Source: Neorickettsia findlayensis
Lineage (GTDB): Bacteria > Pseudomonadota > Alphaproteobacteria > Rickettsiales > Anaplasmataceae
Assembly: GCF_009856525.1 (NCBI RefSeq)
Contig: NZ_CP047224.1
Span: forward strand, 124,001 to 188,000
Direction of reading: 5' to 3'
Length of the DNA stretch: 64,000 nt
Part shown: positions 35,576 to 45,295 of the stretch, in pieces
How positions within the stretch are numbered: the stretch's first letter is position 1
How the letters are laid out: each line of letters starts with the position of its first letter
Translations under genes and position numbers: made by a program
Notes under the pieces: model-generated
Seen by the model: only the letters and a program-made list of their open reading frames with translations
The model's database searches: none
Told to the model about the DNA's origin: nothing

Positions 35576-36563
35576 TCTTGTAATAGGAGCTATCTCTGTA
35601 GTAAGAAATACCTAATCGTATAAATCCTGCAACGATCGCTGCGACAGGAACGGCCAGTAATATTCCTGCCAATCCAAACAGCATGCCCCCGATCGTCATA
35701 GAAAAGATTACCCATAGTGGATGTAGGTTCACACTCTTACTTAGAAGTCTTGGCGATAGGAACATGCCCTCCATTGCGCCACAAATGATGAAGATCAGTG
35801 TGATTGGTAATACATCCAGAATACTTGAAGCACGAGATAATGCGACCAGGTGGCTCGTTATAAGGCCTGTTATGTTTCCAAAATATGGGATAATCGTCAG
35901 CACTCCGGTAGAGACACCAATCAGGAAATAATATGGCATACCTGCAAAAAAGAGTAGCACTGTATATAACACTCCCAAAATAAATGAAATTTTCATTTGT
36001 CCGAGCACATATCCGGAAATGCTTGCGTCCATCAATGTGATTTGGTCGTTGAAGGTAGTTCTGTATCTTAGAGGTACGATTTCTTTTATTGCGTTCGTCA
36101 TTTTTGGCCAGTCCTGAAGAAGATAGAAAAGTATTACAGGAGTGAAAATTAGTAAGACTACAACATTTGCTAAAACAAGCGTTGAATTCCATAAGTGTTG
36201 CGTAATTTTAGTCGAGAGTTGCGGTACAAGAGATAAGATATACTCGAATAATGAAGACATTCCTCTTTCTTCGAGAAAACTATGCAGGCCTGGAGAAGAA
36301 ATTTTGATGGAGTTTTCTATATATGCAATTAGTTGTGGTGCTCCTTTAAGAAAGAGAATTAATTGATGATAAAGCAGAGGTATGGCTAGCGCGAAAACAA
36401 GGACGACAAGTATGCTAAGAAAAGCAACAACAAGCAGGGATGCAATACCTCTAGATCCAATAAGAGCTGCAAGCCTTGTCGTAGAGCGATTCAAGAAATA
36501 CGCAAGAATAAATGAGAATGCGAAGGAAAAAAGCATTGGGATACAACAAGAAAACCTAGGCAA
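35553..36563 (-). CDS. AI-2E/PerM-family membrane protein
   Basis: 336 residues with about seven or eight hydrophobic segments. PLLYHQLILFLKG near residue 62, then the long hydrophilic segment 75-120, then GYVLGQMKISFILGVLY (about 184-200) and GAMEGMFLSPRLLSKSVNLHPL are typical of the AI-2E/PerM family. Members are thought to be exporters or Na+/H+ antiporters; the substrate here is unknown. The start shown is TTG 36563; ATG 36536 would cut into the first membrane segment. It overlaps hda at its 3' end, so the two are co-transcribed. Confidence 0.88.
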   Translation of the reverse strand: MPRFSCCIPMLFSFAFSFILAYFLNRSTTRLAALIGSRGIASLLVVAFLSILVVLVFALAIPLLYHQLILFLKGAPQLIAYIENSIKISSPGLHSFLEERGMSSLFEYILSLVPQLSTKITQHLWNSTLVLANVVVLLIFTPVILFYLLQDWPKMTNAIKEIVPLRYRTTFNDQITLMDASISGYVLGQMKISFILGVLYTVLLFFAGMPYYFLIGVSTGVLTIIPYFGNITGLITSHLVALSRASSILDVLPITLIFIICGAMEGMFLSPRLLSKSVNLHPLWVIFSMTIGGMLFGLAGILLAVPVAAIVAGFIRLGISYYRDSSYYKNEATNPN

Positions 36564-36638
36564 GTTTATACATCAACCTCTTAAGATGTAAATCATCCAT
36601 TCCTTTGTGTCCACCATTTTCTCCAGTGGATGTGAGAT

Positions 36639-39600
36639 TCAAGTTCCGGTATTTAGCTTTGGTGTAGGCGAAAGCATCAGTAGTGCCGGAGTTAGAATGA
36701 GTGTCAAAAGCGTTGTGAACGACAACCCTCCGGCAACAGTGGTTGCCAAACTTTGCCACCACTGTGTCGCTGGAGCTCCGTATGATATCGTAAAGTTTAC
36801 TAGGTCTATGGTTATGCAAAAAACCATGGGTAAAAGTCCCAGTATGGTTGTCCCTGAAGTGAGAAGTATTGGCCTGAATCTGGATATTGCAGCTCTTATG
36901 ATTGCGCGCTTTTTATCAGCGGATTCACTAATGTAATCGTTATAAGCATCAATGAGTAATATATTGTTATTCACTACTATTCCAGCTAATGAGATTATTC
37001 CTATACCGCTCATCACAACAATGAATGGTTGATGTGTTATAAGTAATCCGAATGTCACACCTCCTGTTGATAGTGCAACGGCAGTTAAAATGATCAGAAC
37101 CTGAAAGAAACTATTAAACTGCAGAAGTAAGATCAGTACCATACAAAGTGTAGATACAAAAAATGCAACTACCAGAAACCGTGTTGTCTCACTTTGATCT
37201 TGTTGTTCTCCCTTAAAACTGATCTTTAACTTAGATAGTTCTTTGTGCTTCTCAATTTCTTTTCTAAGCGATTTGACTATATTGTGTGAGAGGAATCCCG
37301 GTTGTACATCTGAATACACGTTTATAGTTGGTTCAGAGTTAAACCGTTTTACTGTGGTGGTCTTTGCTACCGGTTCTATCTTCATCAAGGATGACAGTCG
37401 AATCATCCCTTTTTGAGATGGAATCATCATCCCTAGAATTGAAGAAAGACTTTTTCTTTCTTCTGGAAGTGTAAGTACGATGTCTAATTTTTCTTCATGG
37501 TCATCCCCTCTGTATTCACCGATCGTTATGCCACTGGTTGCAAGAGCTATATATTGTCCAACCGTTGCCACATCGACTCCATAGAGTGCAGCCTTGTTTC
37601 TGTCTATAAGTCCCTCCCAGGTCAGCTTCTGTGCTGACGTATCGTCACTGATACTCTTTGTACCATTGATTTTGCTGAGCATTTCTTCAATTGATGCTGC
37701 AGCCCGCGCAACTTCTCCATATGACGTACCGCTTATGACGATCTTGATAGGTTTTTCTTGTATTGGTCCATCTTTTTGTGTGAAAAGCTCAAACTGGATG
37801 CCCTTAATAGACTTCATTCTTCTCTCTATGTCGTCATTAATTGCAGGAATTTTTCTACGTTTTTTCCAATGTGCAAACTCAACTTGAATGCTTCCTATAA
37901 CATCATTGCCTAGTGTCCCGATCTTCGTATAGCAGGTTCTAATTTCCGGTGTCTCACAGATTGTTTTTTCTGCTGTTTCGACTATTGTCCTTTTTTGTGC
38001 GAGAGTGAGATTTTCAACTGCCTTAATTAAGATGGTAGAGCTTTTGGGTTCTACGTTTGGCAAAAACTGCACTCCTTTACCGAAAACATAATAGCCTCCG
38101 GTGCTTAGTATAAGGAATATAAATATTCCTGCAATTACGGCTTTTGGGTGGTCGAGGAGCTTTTCTAGTATTCGACAATATTTTCCGGAAATTTTTCCCA
38201 TTGCTGAAGGGTCCGCTTGATCTATTGCAAAGATCTTAGAAATTTCCACTGGGTCAGATGTCGATGGTGTTCCAATCATACTTCCGATGACCGGAGTAAA
38301 AACAACTGACATCAACACCGATGCGGAAAGGGTGAAAATAAGTGTGATTGGGAGGAATTTCATAAATTCACCCGCAAGTCCAGGCCAGAATAGTAAAGGA
38401 ACCAAAACAATCAACGTAGTTGCGGTTGAAGATAGAACGGGCCAAAACATCTTCTTTGCTGACAAAGTGTAAGCTTCTCTTGCGGAAGAGCCCATAAGCA
38501 TTCTTCTATCTGCATACTCATTTACTATGATTGCTGCATCTACAATCATTCCAACCGACATGATCAAACTGAATAGAACTACGATATTCATCGTAAATCC
38601 ACCTACATATAGAAGTAGGATTGCTATAAATATCGAACCAGGTACCGTGCAGGCTGTCATAAGTGCCATCTTCCATCCTATGTAGATCACCATGATGGCA
38701 ACAACCATTATAATGGTTAGCACAATACTATTCTTGAGGTCTGTGAGGACTTCTTTAACCTCCGTTGAGGTGTCAAATTCTGTCGATAAGGAGAATCCCT
38801 CAGGGAGAGTTGCCTGCATTCTGGAGACCTCCTCTCGTACTTGCCTGACTGTTTCCAAAAGGTTCTTTCCACTTGCCTTTGATACTTCAATCACCACGGT
38901 GTCCACTCCACCTATTCTTGAGGTAGCTTTTTCCTTTTCAAAAACAGCATTTACATCTGCGATATCCTTCAGAGTTAGTATGTTTCCGTTGTTTAGTGAT
39001 ATAGGAAGTTCCTTGAGTTTATTGAGGTGAGTTACAAGTCCATTTGTAGAAACAGGATACCCACTACCAGGTAAGCTGCCTGAAAGAATGAGTATATTAT
39101 TCCGATGTAATGTGTTTACGATATTATGCAGGCCAATGTTGTACCTGGAAAACATCTTTGGGTCGATTGCAATTTCTACAACCTTTTTTCGTTTTCCAAT
39201 TATGTTTGTCGAAAGAACATTTGGTAGGGCGTTTAGTTTGGTGCGTAGTTGGGTCGCAACCCTTTGTGCTTCTTCCACTCCTAAATCGCTTGAGACTGTA
39301 ACCACAACTGCGGGAATAAGGGCTGTAGTAACCTGTTCGACAGTGGGTCTCAATGTGTCTTTTGGAAGTTTACTGACAACTTGGTCCAATTTATCTCTGA
39401 TACTGGCTAAGGCTTTTGCACTATCAAATCCAACTTCAAACTCCATCAGTATGGATGAAGCATTCTCAAGGGACTGTGAAGTAATGCTCTTCAGATGCTC
39501 GACAGACTGTAGAGCATCTTCGAGTTCCTTCGATAAAAATCTTGTGCTATCCTCAGCCGATACTCCTGTTAGGACCGTGTTTACAAGTATATATGGTATT

Positions 39601-39719
39601 TCCATATTCGGAGTTTGTTCCTTCGAGATGACAAAACACGAGTAAACGCCAGAAGCAATCAGAATGAACCAAAGAACCAAAATAGCTCTGTTGCGCTCCA
39701 AAAGAAAATCAAGCATCAC
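36639..39719 (-). CDS. RND-family efflux transporter permease (AcrB-like)
   Basis: 1026 residues, twelve membrane helices and two large periplasmic loops, normal for HAE1-type RND pumps. The proton-relay sites differ from E. coli AcrB: the VDD motif in TM4 reads VDAAII, and the lysine in TM10 is within VNNNILLID. This resembles the VNNN subgroup common in alphaproteobacteria, so it is probably a subfamily trait and not decay. No membrane-fusion protein or TolC gene is adjacent. Substrate unknown. ATG 39719, with a second ATG in the next codon. Confidence 0.92.
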   Translation of the reverse strand: MMLDFLLERNRAILVLWFILIASGVYSCFVISKEQTPNMEIPYILVNTVLTGVSAEDSTRFLSKELEDALQSVEHLKSITSQSLENASSILMEFEVGFDSAKALASIRDKLDQVVSKLPKDTLRPTVEQVTTALIPAVVVTVSSDLGVEEAQRVATQLRTKLNALPNVLSTNIIGKRKKVVEIAIDPKMFSRYNIGLHNIVNTLHRNNILILSGSLPGSGYPVSTNGLVTHLNKLKELPISLNNGNILTLKDIADVNAVFEKEKATSRIGGVDTVVIEVSKASGKNLLETVRQVREEVSRMQATLPEGFSLSTEFDTSTEVKEVLTDLKNSIVLTIIMVVAIMVIYIGWKMALMTACTVPGSIFIAILLLYVGGFTMNIVVLFSLIMSVGMIVDAAIIVNEYADRRMLMGSSAREAYTLSAKKMFWPVLSSTATTLIVLVPLLFWPGLAGEFMKFLPITLIFTLSASVLMSVVFTPVIGSMIGTPSTSDPVEISKIFAIDQADPSAMGKISGKYCRILEKLLDHPKAVIAGIFIFLILSTGGYYVFGKGVQFLPNVEPKSSTILIKAVENLTLAQKRTIVETAEKTICETPEIRTCYTKIGTLGNDVIGSIQVEFAHWKKRRKIPAINDDIERRMKSIKGIQFELFTQKDGPIQEKPIKIVISGTSYGEVARAAASIEEMLSKINGTKSISDDTSAQKLTWEGLIDRNKAALYGVDVATVGQYIALATSGITIGEYRGDDHEEKLDIVLTLPEERKSLSSILGMMIPSQKGMIRLSSLMKIEPVAKTTTVKRFNSEPTINVYSDVQPGFLSHNIVKSLRKEIEKHKELSKLKISFKGEQQDQSETTRFLVVAFFVSTLCMVLILLLQFNSFFQVLIILTAVALSTGGVTFGLLITHQPFIVVMSGIGIISLAGIVVNNNILLIDAYNDYISESADKKRAIIRAAISRFRPILLTSGTTILGLLPMVFCITIDLVNFTISYGAPATQWWQSLATTVAGGLSFTTLLTLILTPALLMLSPTPKLNTGT

Positions 39720-39747
39720 GTCATATTAAAACAAGGGTTATATACCC

Positions 39748-39945
39748 CTAAAACAGCATCACAAGTCCATTCTCGAAAAGAAACCACCTAATAACACTAG
39801 TCCTATCTGTTATGAAGATACCATAAGTAGTTTGACATGCGCCAGCTAAAAGTACATCCGAAACAAAATCGTAGAGCAAGAATATATCTACGGAATAGAA
39901 GGCTCTCACATACATCTTTCTATGTACAAACAAAACTGCACTCAA
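39748..39945 (-). CDS. Doubtful 65-residue ORF between purF and the RND gene
   Basis: A same-strand frame filling most of the 238-bp space between purF and the RND transporter. It starts with TTG (an ATG is at codon 11) and ends 28 bp before the transporter. Contents are mixed hydrophobic with no motif I recognise. Position is the only argument in its favour. Confidence 0.15.
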   Translation of the reverse strand: MSAVLFVHRKMYVRAFYSVDIFLLYDFVSDVLLAGACQTTYGIFITDRTSVIRWFLFENGLVMLF

Positions 39946-39957
39946 ATGCCGCGTAAG

Positions 39958-41349
39958 TCACGCGTCTTGGGAAGTCCCAATGCACTCTATCGGGTAATCA
40001 CCAGTAAAACAGGCGTCACAAAAACCTACACGTTTCTTGCTCCCAGATACAGCTCTGTATAATCCCTCAAGTGTAAGAAAATACAAACTCGTTGCACCTA
40101 AATACTCCCTCATGACTTCTAAAGACATGTTTGCCGAGATTAGATCCCTTTTATTAGGTGTGTCAACTCCGTAATAGCACGGATTAAGAATACGTGGGCT
40201 TGATATTCTTACATGTATTTCACTTGTCCCAACTTCCCACAACATCGCGATTAACTGCTTGAGTGTAGTTCCCCTTACTATGCTATCATCTACAAGAACT
40301 ATCTTCTTCCCCTTGAGCAAGAACCTATTTGCATTGTGTTTCAATTTGACCTTTATGTTTCTTCGCTCTGGTGTGGGTTCTATAAAACTTCTACTTGAAT
40401 AATGATTCCTTGTGATTGCAAGCTCGAGTGGTAAGCCCGACTCTTCTGAGTAACCGAGCGCTGCTACCATACCAGAATCAAGCACTGGTACTACCATATT
40501 GGCTTGGATCCCACTCTCGCGAGCAAGTTCTTTACCTATTTCTTTTCTTGAAGCGTACACGCTACGTCCTTCTAAAACACTATCCGGTCTGGAGAAATAT
40601 ACATGCTCAAAAATACAAAACTTCTGTTCCATTTTCTTAAACGGGAACAGAGATAAAAGCTTTCCGCCTTTTATTTGCAGTAGTTCACCGGGCGCTATAT
40701 CCCTGACGAAAGTTGCCCTGAGCATGTCCAATGCACATGTCTCAGATGCTACAACCATTCCATCAACAAGTTTGCCAAGACTAAGCGGTCTTATTCCGTA
40801 GGGATCTCTCACAGCAAAGACCTCCTCACCAACAAATAATAGCAATGAATAAGCTCCTTCAACTTGTTGTAGCGCGTCCACAATTTTTTCTGTCGGAGTT
40901 TTTCCAGGAGACCGTGCTATTAAATGTGCTATAACCTCGGTATCAACTTCAGATTCGAAAATGCAACCCTCGTCCTCAAGCTTAGACCTTATCTCAGCAG
41001 CGTTAGTAAGATTACCGTTATGTGCCACTACTATTTCGCAGGAGGGACATTTCAAGTATATCGGTTGGGCAAAGTCTGAGTTCCCGCTTGTTGAATACCT
41101 AACATGTCCAATAACTGTATCAGCAGAAGGGATGGATAGATCACTTGTGCCGACCGCCATAACCCTACCAAAGCGGTGGACGACACCTATACAACCATTA
41201 CGCAAAAATGCAATACCGAAGGCTTCGTGTCCTCTATGCTGCAGTCCATGGAGCCCAAAAAGAGAAAGCTCGACAGCATTGGGCGCACCAACAACAGCTA
41301 TAACACCACACTTCTCCGTGAGCTGTCCAGACTCACATTCTGACACCAT
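39958..41349 (-). CDS. purF: Amidophosphoribosyltransferase
   Basis: First committed step of purine synthesis: PRPP plus glutamine gives phosphoribosylamine. 463 residues. Processing before Cys14 (KCGVIAVV) would expose the N-terminal glutaminase nucleophile; LHGLQHRGHEAFGI follows. The PRPP loop is VLVDDSIVRGTT (about 349-360). NPCYYGVDTP and FCDACFTGDYP supply cysteines typical of the [4Fe-4S] Bacillus-type enzyme. The minus-strand order bamE, efp, small ORF, purF suggests one transcript. Confidence 0.96.
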   Translation of the reverse strand: MVSECESGQLTEKCGVIAVVGAPNAVELSLFGLHGLQHRGHEAFGIAFLRNGCIGVVHRFGRVMAVGTSDLSIPSADTVIGHVRYSTSGNSDFAQPIYLKCPSCEIVVAHNGNLTNAAEIRSKLEDEGCIFESEVDTEVIAHLIARSPGKTPTEKIVDALQQVEGAYSLLLFVGEEVFAVRDPYGIRPLSLGKLVDGMVVASETCALDMLRATFVRDIAPGELLQIKGGKLLSLFPFKKMEQKFCIFEHVYFSRPDSVLEGRSVYASRKEIGKELARESGIQANMVVPVLDSGMVAALGYSEESGLPLELAITRNHYSSRSFIEPTPERRNIKVKLKHNANRFLLKGKKIVLVDDSIVRGTTLKQLIAMLWEVGTSEIHVRISSPRILNPCYYGVDTPNKRDLISANMSLEVMREYLGATSLYFLTLEGLYRAVSGSKKRVGFCDACFTGDYPIECIGTSQDA

Positions 41350-41386
41350 GACCTACTCTCTCTCAAAGTGCAGGAGAAACCTACGC

Positions 41387-41755
41387 CTAGGCAGAGGTTT
41401 GAAGACATCTGACATACACTTTCTCCACAACTTGATCCGCACTAGAACCCTGAGTGTCTACTTGTACCCTGACACCCCCATCTTGCTCGGTAGTGAGGAA
41501 GCACGTAATATTTTCATACCCTTCAACTGTTCCACTGGATTCATCTGGCCCAACAGTTTGAGTTAAATCAGTAGGTGGAGTTGCATCAACAGTTTGTGTG
41601 GAAATGCTAGTCAAAGTCGGTCCAGCAACACCCATGAGCAAATCACTCATGTGGAGCCCCTCAATAACTGGCATAGCACACTCACAACTCGTAACATCAA
41701 AGATGTCTACTACACCAGTATCATCAACTTGAAAAAAAAATATTCCTTGTGTCAT
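41387..41755 (-). CDS. Unknown 122-residue protein coupled to efp
   Basis: I do not recognise this protein. The ATG overlaps the efp stop (ATGA), strong evidence that it is translated with EF-P. It is acidic, without signal peptide or membrane segment, and rich in T, V, D and G. The middle is low-complexity with two TQTV copies around residues 53-68. A C-terminal part (about 80-122) has more regular sequence. Four cysteines sit at positions 24, 26, 85 and 117. It may be restricted to the lineage. Confidence 0.65.
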   Translation of the reverse strand: MTQGIFFFQVDDTGVVDIFDVTSCECAMPVIEGLHMSDLLMGVAGPTLTSISTQTVDATPPTDLTQTVGPDESSGTVEGYENITCFLTTEQDGGVRVQVDTQGSSADQVVEKVYVRCLQTSA

Positions 41756-42327
41756 TTCTCGGCCCTCTCAACATATGTTCCATCTTCCGTTTTAACAACG
41801 ATTTGATCCCCGACCTTGATAAACGGTGGCACCATCACCTTCAACAACCCACCATTCAATGTGGCAGGCTTATAGGATGACGTAACAGTTTGGCCTTTCA
41901 TATAAGGTTCGGTTTCCTCAACCGTGTATGTCAAATTGTCCTGTACTTTTACTCCAACAGTTTTGTCACCATGCTTTAGGAGTTTTACAACAACCTCTTC
42001 CTTTAGGTACTTCTCTATATCTACGAAAAGATCAGCACTAACGGAAACCTGCTCATAAGTCGCAAGGTTCATCAGAACAATAGCATTCCCCTCCCTAAAA
42101 AGGTAGTGGTATTCCTCTTCTTCCAAGAAAGCTTTGAAAACAACCTCGTCAGATCTAAACCTATGATTGACTTTACTTGCTCCGTCGATACTTTTCATCT
42201 CGACATTAACAAAGGCTCCACCCTTACCGGGCTTCACGTGTTCTCTTTTCAAAACCTGGTACAGAGAATTTCTGTACTCGAGAACATTGCCAACCCTGAT
42301 ATCGTTTCCAAGGATTTTTTGCGACAC
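41752..42327 (-). CDS. efp: Translation elongation factor P
   Basis: Relieves ribosome stalling at polyproline. 191 residues, three beta-barrel domains. The tip lysine is Lys35 in HVKPGKGGAFV, the position modified by lysylation in enterobacteria; no epmA/epmB gene is nearby, so its state is unknown. The C-terminal signature YVERAEK is present (family Y[IV]xR). Downstream the unknown 122-residue gene overlaps by 4 bp. Confidence 0.96.
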   Translation of the reverse strand: MSQKILGNDIRVGNVLEYRNSLYQVLKREHVKPGKGGAFVNVEMKSIDGASKVNHRFRSDEVVFKAFLEEEEYHYLFREGNAIVLMNLATYEQVSVSADLFVDIEKYLKEEVVVKLLKHGDKTVGVKVQDNLTYTVEETEPYMKGQTVTSSYKPATLNGGLLKVMVPPFIKVGDQIVVKTEDGTYVERAEK

Positions 42328-42473
42328 GGCGAACAGGTACGAGAAAACAGCTGAGAATTATAACTTACATTAGATGCACTTACAATTGCTTAGGGCACAA
42401 CACGGGCATCGCAAAAGGTATAGTACGGCTCTGATTAGTGTGTACTGGTGAGAACATCTCCCAATTTTGTGAG

Positions 42474-42836
42474 CTAGCTACTTTCCTCTTGAGTCAACTT
42501 TTTCTTTGCCATTTTAAGAACCTTTTCTTTTGGTATATCTGCTTTTTGAATATCACTGACCACATTGTTCACAAAAACGACTTTTATTACATTTGCAGAG
42601 TAATTTTTCCTGACCCCAACGGAATCAGAGCGTGTAGTTATTCTTACGTAGTACCAGGTTTCACCATCTATTAGCGTAGGATCACCCGACATTATTCTAA
42701 CCACTTCTTTGCGTTCTCCAAGTTTAATTGGGTTCTCAACTAGGTAGCCGTGTACAATCGTTTTTTGTGCACAAGCCGAAAGAAACAATAAAAGACACAC
42801 ACACGCAGCGAACTTTTTTCTAGAGAGGTTAAGCAT
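42474..42836 (-). CDS. bamE: BamE/SmpA-OmlA family outer-membrane lipoprotein
   Basis: Accessory lipoprotein of the BAM complex that inserts beta-barrel proteins. 120 residues: the signal peptide ends in the lipobox LSAC with the lipidated Cys at 22. The BamE core follows, with IKLGERKEVVRIMSGDPTL and ETWYYVRI. A lysine-rich C-terminal tail is added. The gene is first in a minus-strand run with efp and purF and diverges from the SLC1 transporter over 264 bp. Confidence 0.85.
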   Translation of the reverse strand: MLNLSRKKFAACVCLLLFLSACAQKTIVHGYLVENPIKLGERKEVVRIMSGDPTLIDGETWYYVRITTRSDSVGVRKNYSANVIKVVFVNNVVSDIQKADIPKEKVLKMAKKKLTQEESS

Positions 42837-43100
42837 AGTTTGTTAATTCAAAAACTCAAAGCAAGGAAACGGACATGAGATTTTTTTGGAAAATACACTG
42901 ACAATGAGACACCGCAACGAGCCGCACCAAATATCATGTTTACTTGATATGAGTGAAGATTAAAAGATGCTTTCTACGTGTAGTGGGTTTTGGTTACTTG
43001 GAAATTTACGTTTATCATAGGAACGTTTTTAAGCTAGACATGTACAATCTATCCAGGCGATTGTAGAATCCCTATAGAAGGTTAGTTTCCTGGGTTTATC

Positions 43101-44249
43101 ATGCGTATTTTCAATATCGCTACGGTTTTGATAATCATAGCAGTCTTTCTATGGGTAGGTCACATCCCTCTGAACATCCGTTCAGCTATGTATGCGGTCA
43201 GTTTGACGATTCAGGATATAATTTTGGTAATCTTGCCTTTTGTTATCTTCAGCGCTCTACTTGACCTGATAGTAAGAATGAGAGCAAAGGCCTCGGGTTT
43301 GCTTGTTTCTTTTATTTTTTTCGTTACAGCCTCGAATGTAGTGGCGATCTGTCTTGCCTATTTGGTTGGGCGTATCTTTTTACCGGATGTTCAAAACATT
43401 GTTGATGAATCCGTCACTGTTCTTGTACCCATGTGGAGATTATACCTTCCTCAATTAATACGCACAGAGTATGCAATGCCATTGAGTATTGTGATAGGAA
43501 CTGTGCTGCTTATGGTATTCGGTGATAGGGTGAACTTCTTGAACGATAAATTGTGCAGTGCCTGTAACTTTTTACTAAACAAGATCATTATGCCCGTAAT
43601 ACCGATCTTTATTGGCGGTCTAGCGGTCAAAATTGCAAGTGATAAGATGCTACAACCAGTAATAGATCACTATTCAGTAATGTTACTTGTCATACTGCTT
43701 AGCTCTATTTCATATTCTTTGTTTTGGTATTTGATTTTAACAGGGAAAAAAGTAGGTTCTGCTATCTTGAATGTTGCACCTGCACTGATTACAGCATTTA
43801 CGACCATGTCAAGTGCTGTAACTTTGCCAGCTTTGTTGATTGCAACAAAGAAAAATACTGATGATTCGCATGTAGCAAGTGCTATCTTACCTCCAGCGGT
43901 GAACTTCCACGTTATGGGTGATACGTTTAATATTACGATCACTTTAATGGCTATTCTCTTTACTTTTACAGGTAAGATGCTGGGCGTATATGATCTATGC
44001 ATGTACATCTTTTTCTTCATAGTTTACCGCTTTGCTACCGTGGGTATTCCAGGCGGGGGGATAATAATTTTGTTACCTTTCTTTAGTTCACGTCTTGGCT
44101 TCACACCAGAAATGTTGACCCTCATTACCACTTTGTATGTCATTTTTGATCCCTTTCAGACGGTGCTTAACATTTTCGGTAATGGTGCTTTCGCTATTTT
44201 TTTCAGTAAGCTATATAAAGGTGAAAAAACGGCCACGGTTGACAAATGA
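43101..44249 (+). CDS. SLC1/DAACS-type dicarboxylate or amino-acid:cation symporter
   Basis: Inner-membrane carrier, 382 residues. The hairpin HP1 serine-rich stretch is TTMSSAVTLPA (about 232-242), HP2 is VGIPGGGIIILLP (about 313-325) and TM8 has DPFQTVLNIFGNGAFA (the D-x2-x-T-x2-N-x3-GN substrate/Na+ motif). Likely substrates are glutamate, aspartate, proline or C4-dicarboxylates. Such carriers are important carbon and nitrogen sources in Anaplasmataceae. The stop overlaps recF by ATGA. Confidence 0.9.
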   Translation: MRIFNIATVLIIIAVFLWVGHIPLNIRSAMYAVSLTIQDIILVILPFVIFSALLDLIVRMRAKASGLLVSFIFFVTASNVVAICLAYLVGRIFLPDVQNIVDESVTVLVPMWRLYLPQLIRTEYAMPLSIVIGTVLLMVFGDRVNFLNDKLCSACNFLLNKIIMPVIPIFIGGLAVKIASDKMLQPVIDHYSVMLLVILLSSISYSLFWYLILTGKKVGSAILNVAPALITAFTTMSSAVTLPALLIATKKNTDDSHVASAILPPAVNFHVMGDTFNITITLMAILFTFTGKMLGVYDLCMYIFFFIVYRFATVGIPGGGIIILLPFFSSRLGFTPEMLTLITTLYVIFDPFQTVLNIFGNGAFAIFFSKLYKGEKTATVDK

Positions 44250-45295
44250 AGCCCTATATTACGGGAGTCTTACTTAAGGATTTCCGTAATCATGCTTTTT
44301 GGACAGCGTCGTTTGAAAGTAGGCATATCTTGCTTTGTGGGAAAAACGGTGCTGGCAAAACAAGTATACTTGAAGCTATATCAAAATTATCTCCTGGATT
44401 GGGACTCAGGTCTGCGAGTAATACCGAGCTGATTCGATCTGGGACTCTTTCCTGGGAGGTAAGTCTGAAATTTGCCGGTGGCGCTGACTTAAGAGAAGTC
44501 GGGATGGGCTATTGTGAGGATAAGAGAGTTACCAGAGTAAATGGAAAGCCTGTTCAGTGCTTTAAAAAGGTAATTGATCTTGTCAAGGTGATGTGGCTCA
44601 CTCCGCAGATGTGTAATGTGTTTACTACTGATAAGTCTGTCAGGAGAAAGTTTTTTGACCGTATGGTTGCACTTTCTGAGCCTCAGCACCTTGAGAATCT
44701 TGTGATGTACGAACGTTTTAAGTCAGAACGCCTAAAAATTCTTGGTGCACGTGCGTCCAAGATATGGTTAAACGTTAATGAAAAAAAACTAGCAGAATTA
44801 TGTATAGCTATTACTGATGCGAGAGTGAGTTTCATCCGACAATTGGTGAGCAATTTTCCTCCTAGAGGTTTTGGTTCCCTAGAAATCAAGTTGCTCTGTC
44901 CTGTTGCAAGTTCGATTGATAAGGTAGGTTCGTCTGAGCAGATGGAGTGTATTCAGTCCGCTCTTGAAAGAAGTAGAGCTGCGGATACTGTCACTGGAAA
45001 GATGCAATTTGGTGTACACCGAACGGACTTTCTTGCTACAGTACGACAAGGAGAAAATACCGCTAGATGTTATTCTACAGGGGAGCAAAAATTGCTTATC
45101 TTGGGGATAATACTTGCTGCTGGTGAACTAATAGACATAATACTTTTAGATGATATTTTTGCTCATCTAGATCCGCAAAATTCTTCAGCCTTCCTTTCGG
45201 AGGTAACTAAAAAAAATTGCCAGTTTTTTTTTAGTGATCTCGACAACAGCAAGTTTGTGCAGTTTGCAAATGTAATACAGACTATCCCGGTTTAG
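44246..45295 (+). CDS. recF: DNA repair/recombination ATPase RecF
   Basis: SMC-like ATPase that helps load RecA at gaps with RecO/RecR. 349 residues: Walker A GKNGAGKTS at 32-40, signature region YSTGEQKLLILGIIL near 274-288, Walker B ILLDDIFAHLD near 299-309. It is translationally coupled to an amino-acid symporter gene, not to dnaN, which is 29 kb away. Confidence 0.94.
   Translation: MKPYITGVLLKDFRNHAFWTASFESRHILLCGKNGAGKTSILEAISKLSPGLGLRSASNTELIRSGTLSWEVSLKFAGGADLREVGMGYCEDKRVTRVNGKPVQCFKKVIDLVKVMWLTPQMCNVFTTDKSVRRKFFDRMVALSEPQHLENLVMYERFKSERLKILGARASKIWLNVNEKKLAELCIAITDARVSFIRQLVSNFPPRGFGSLEIKLLCPVASSIDKVGSSEQMECIQSALERSRAADTVTGKMQFGVHRTDFLATVRQGENTARCYSTGEQKLLILGIILAAGELIDIILLDDIFAHLDPQNSSAFLSEVTKKNCQFFFSDLDNSKFVQFANVIQTIPV

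Noticed and set aside
40961-41566. 201-codon plus-strand ORF opposite purF
   Set aside because: Shadow frame opposite conserved PurF motifs.
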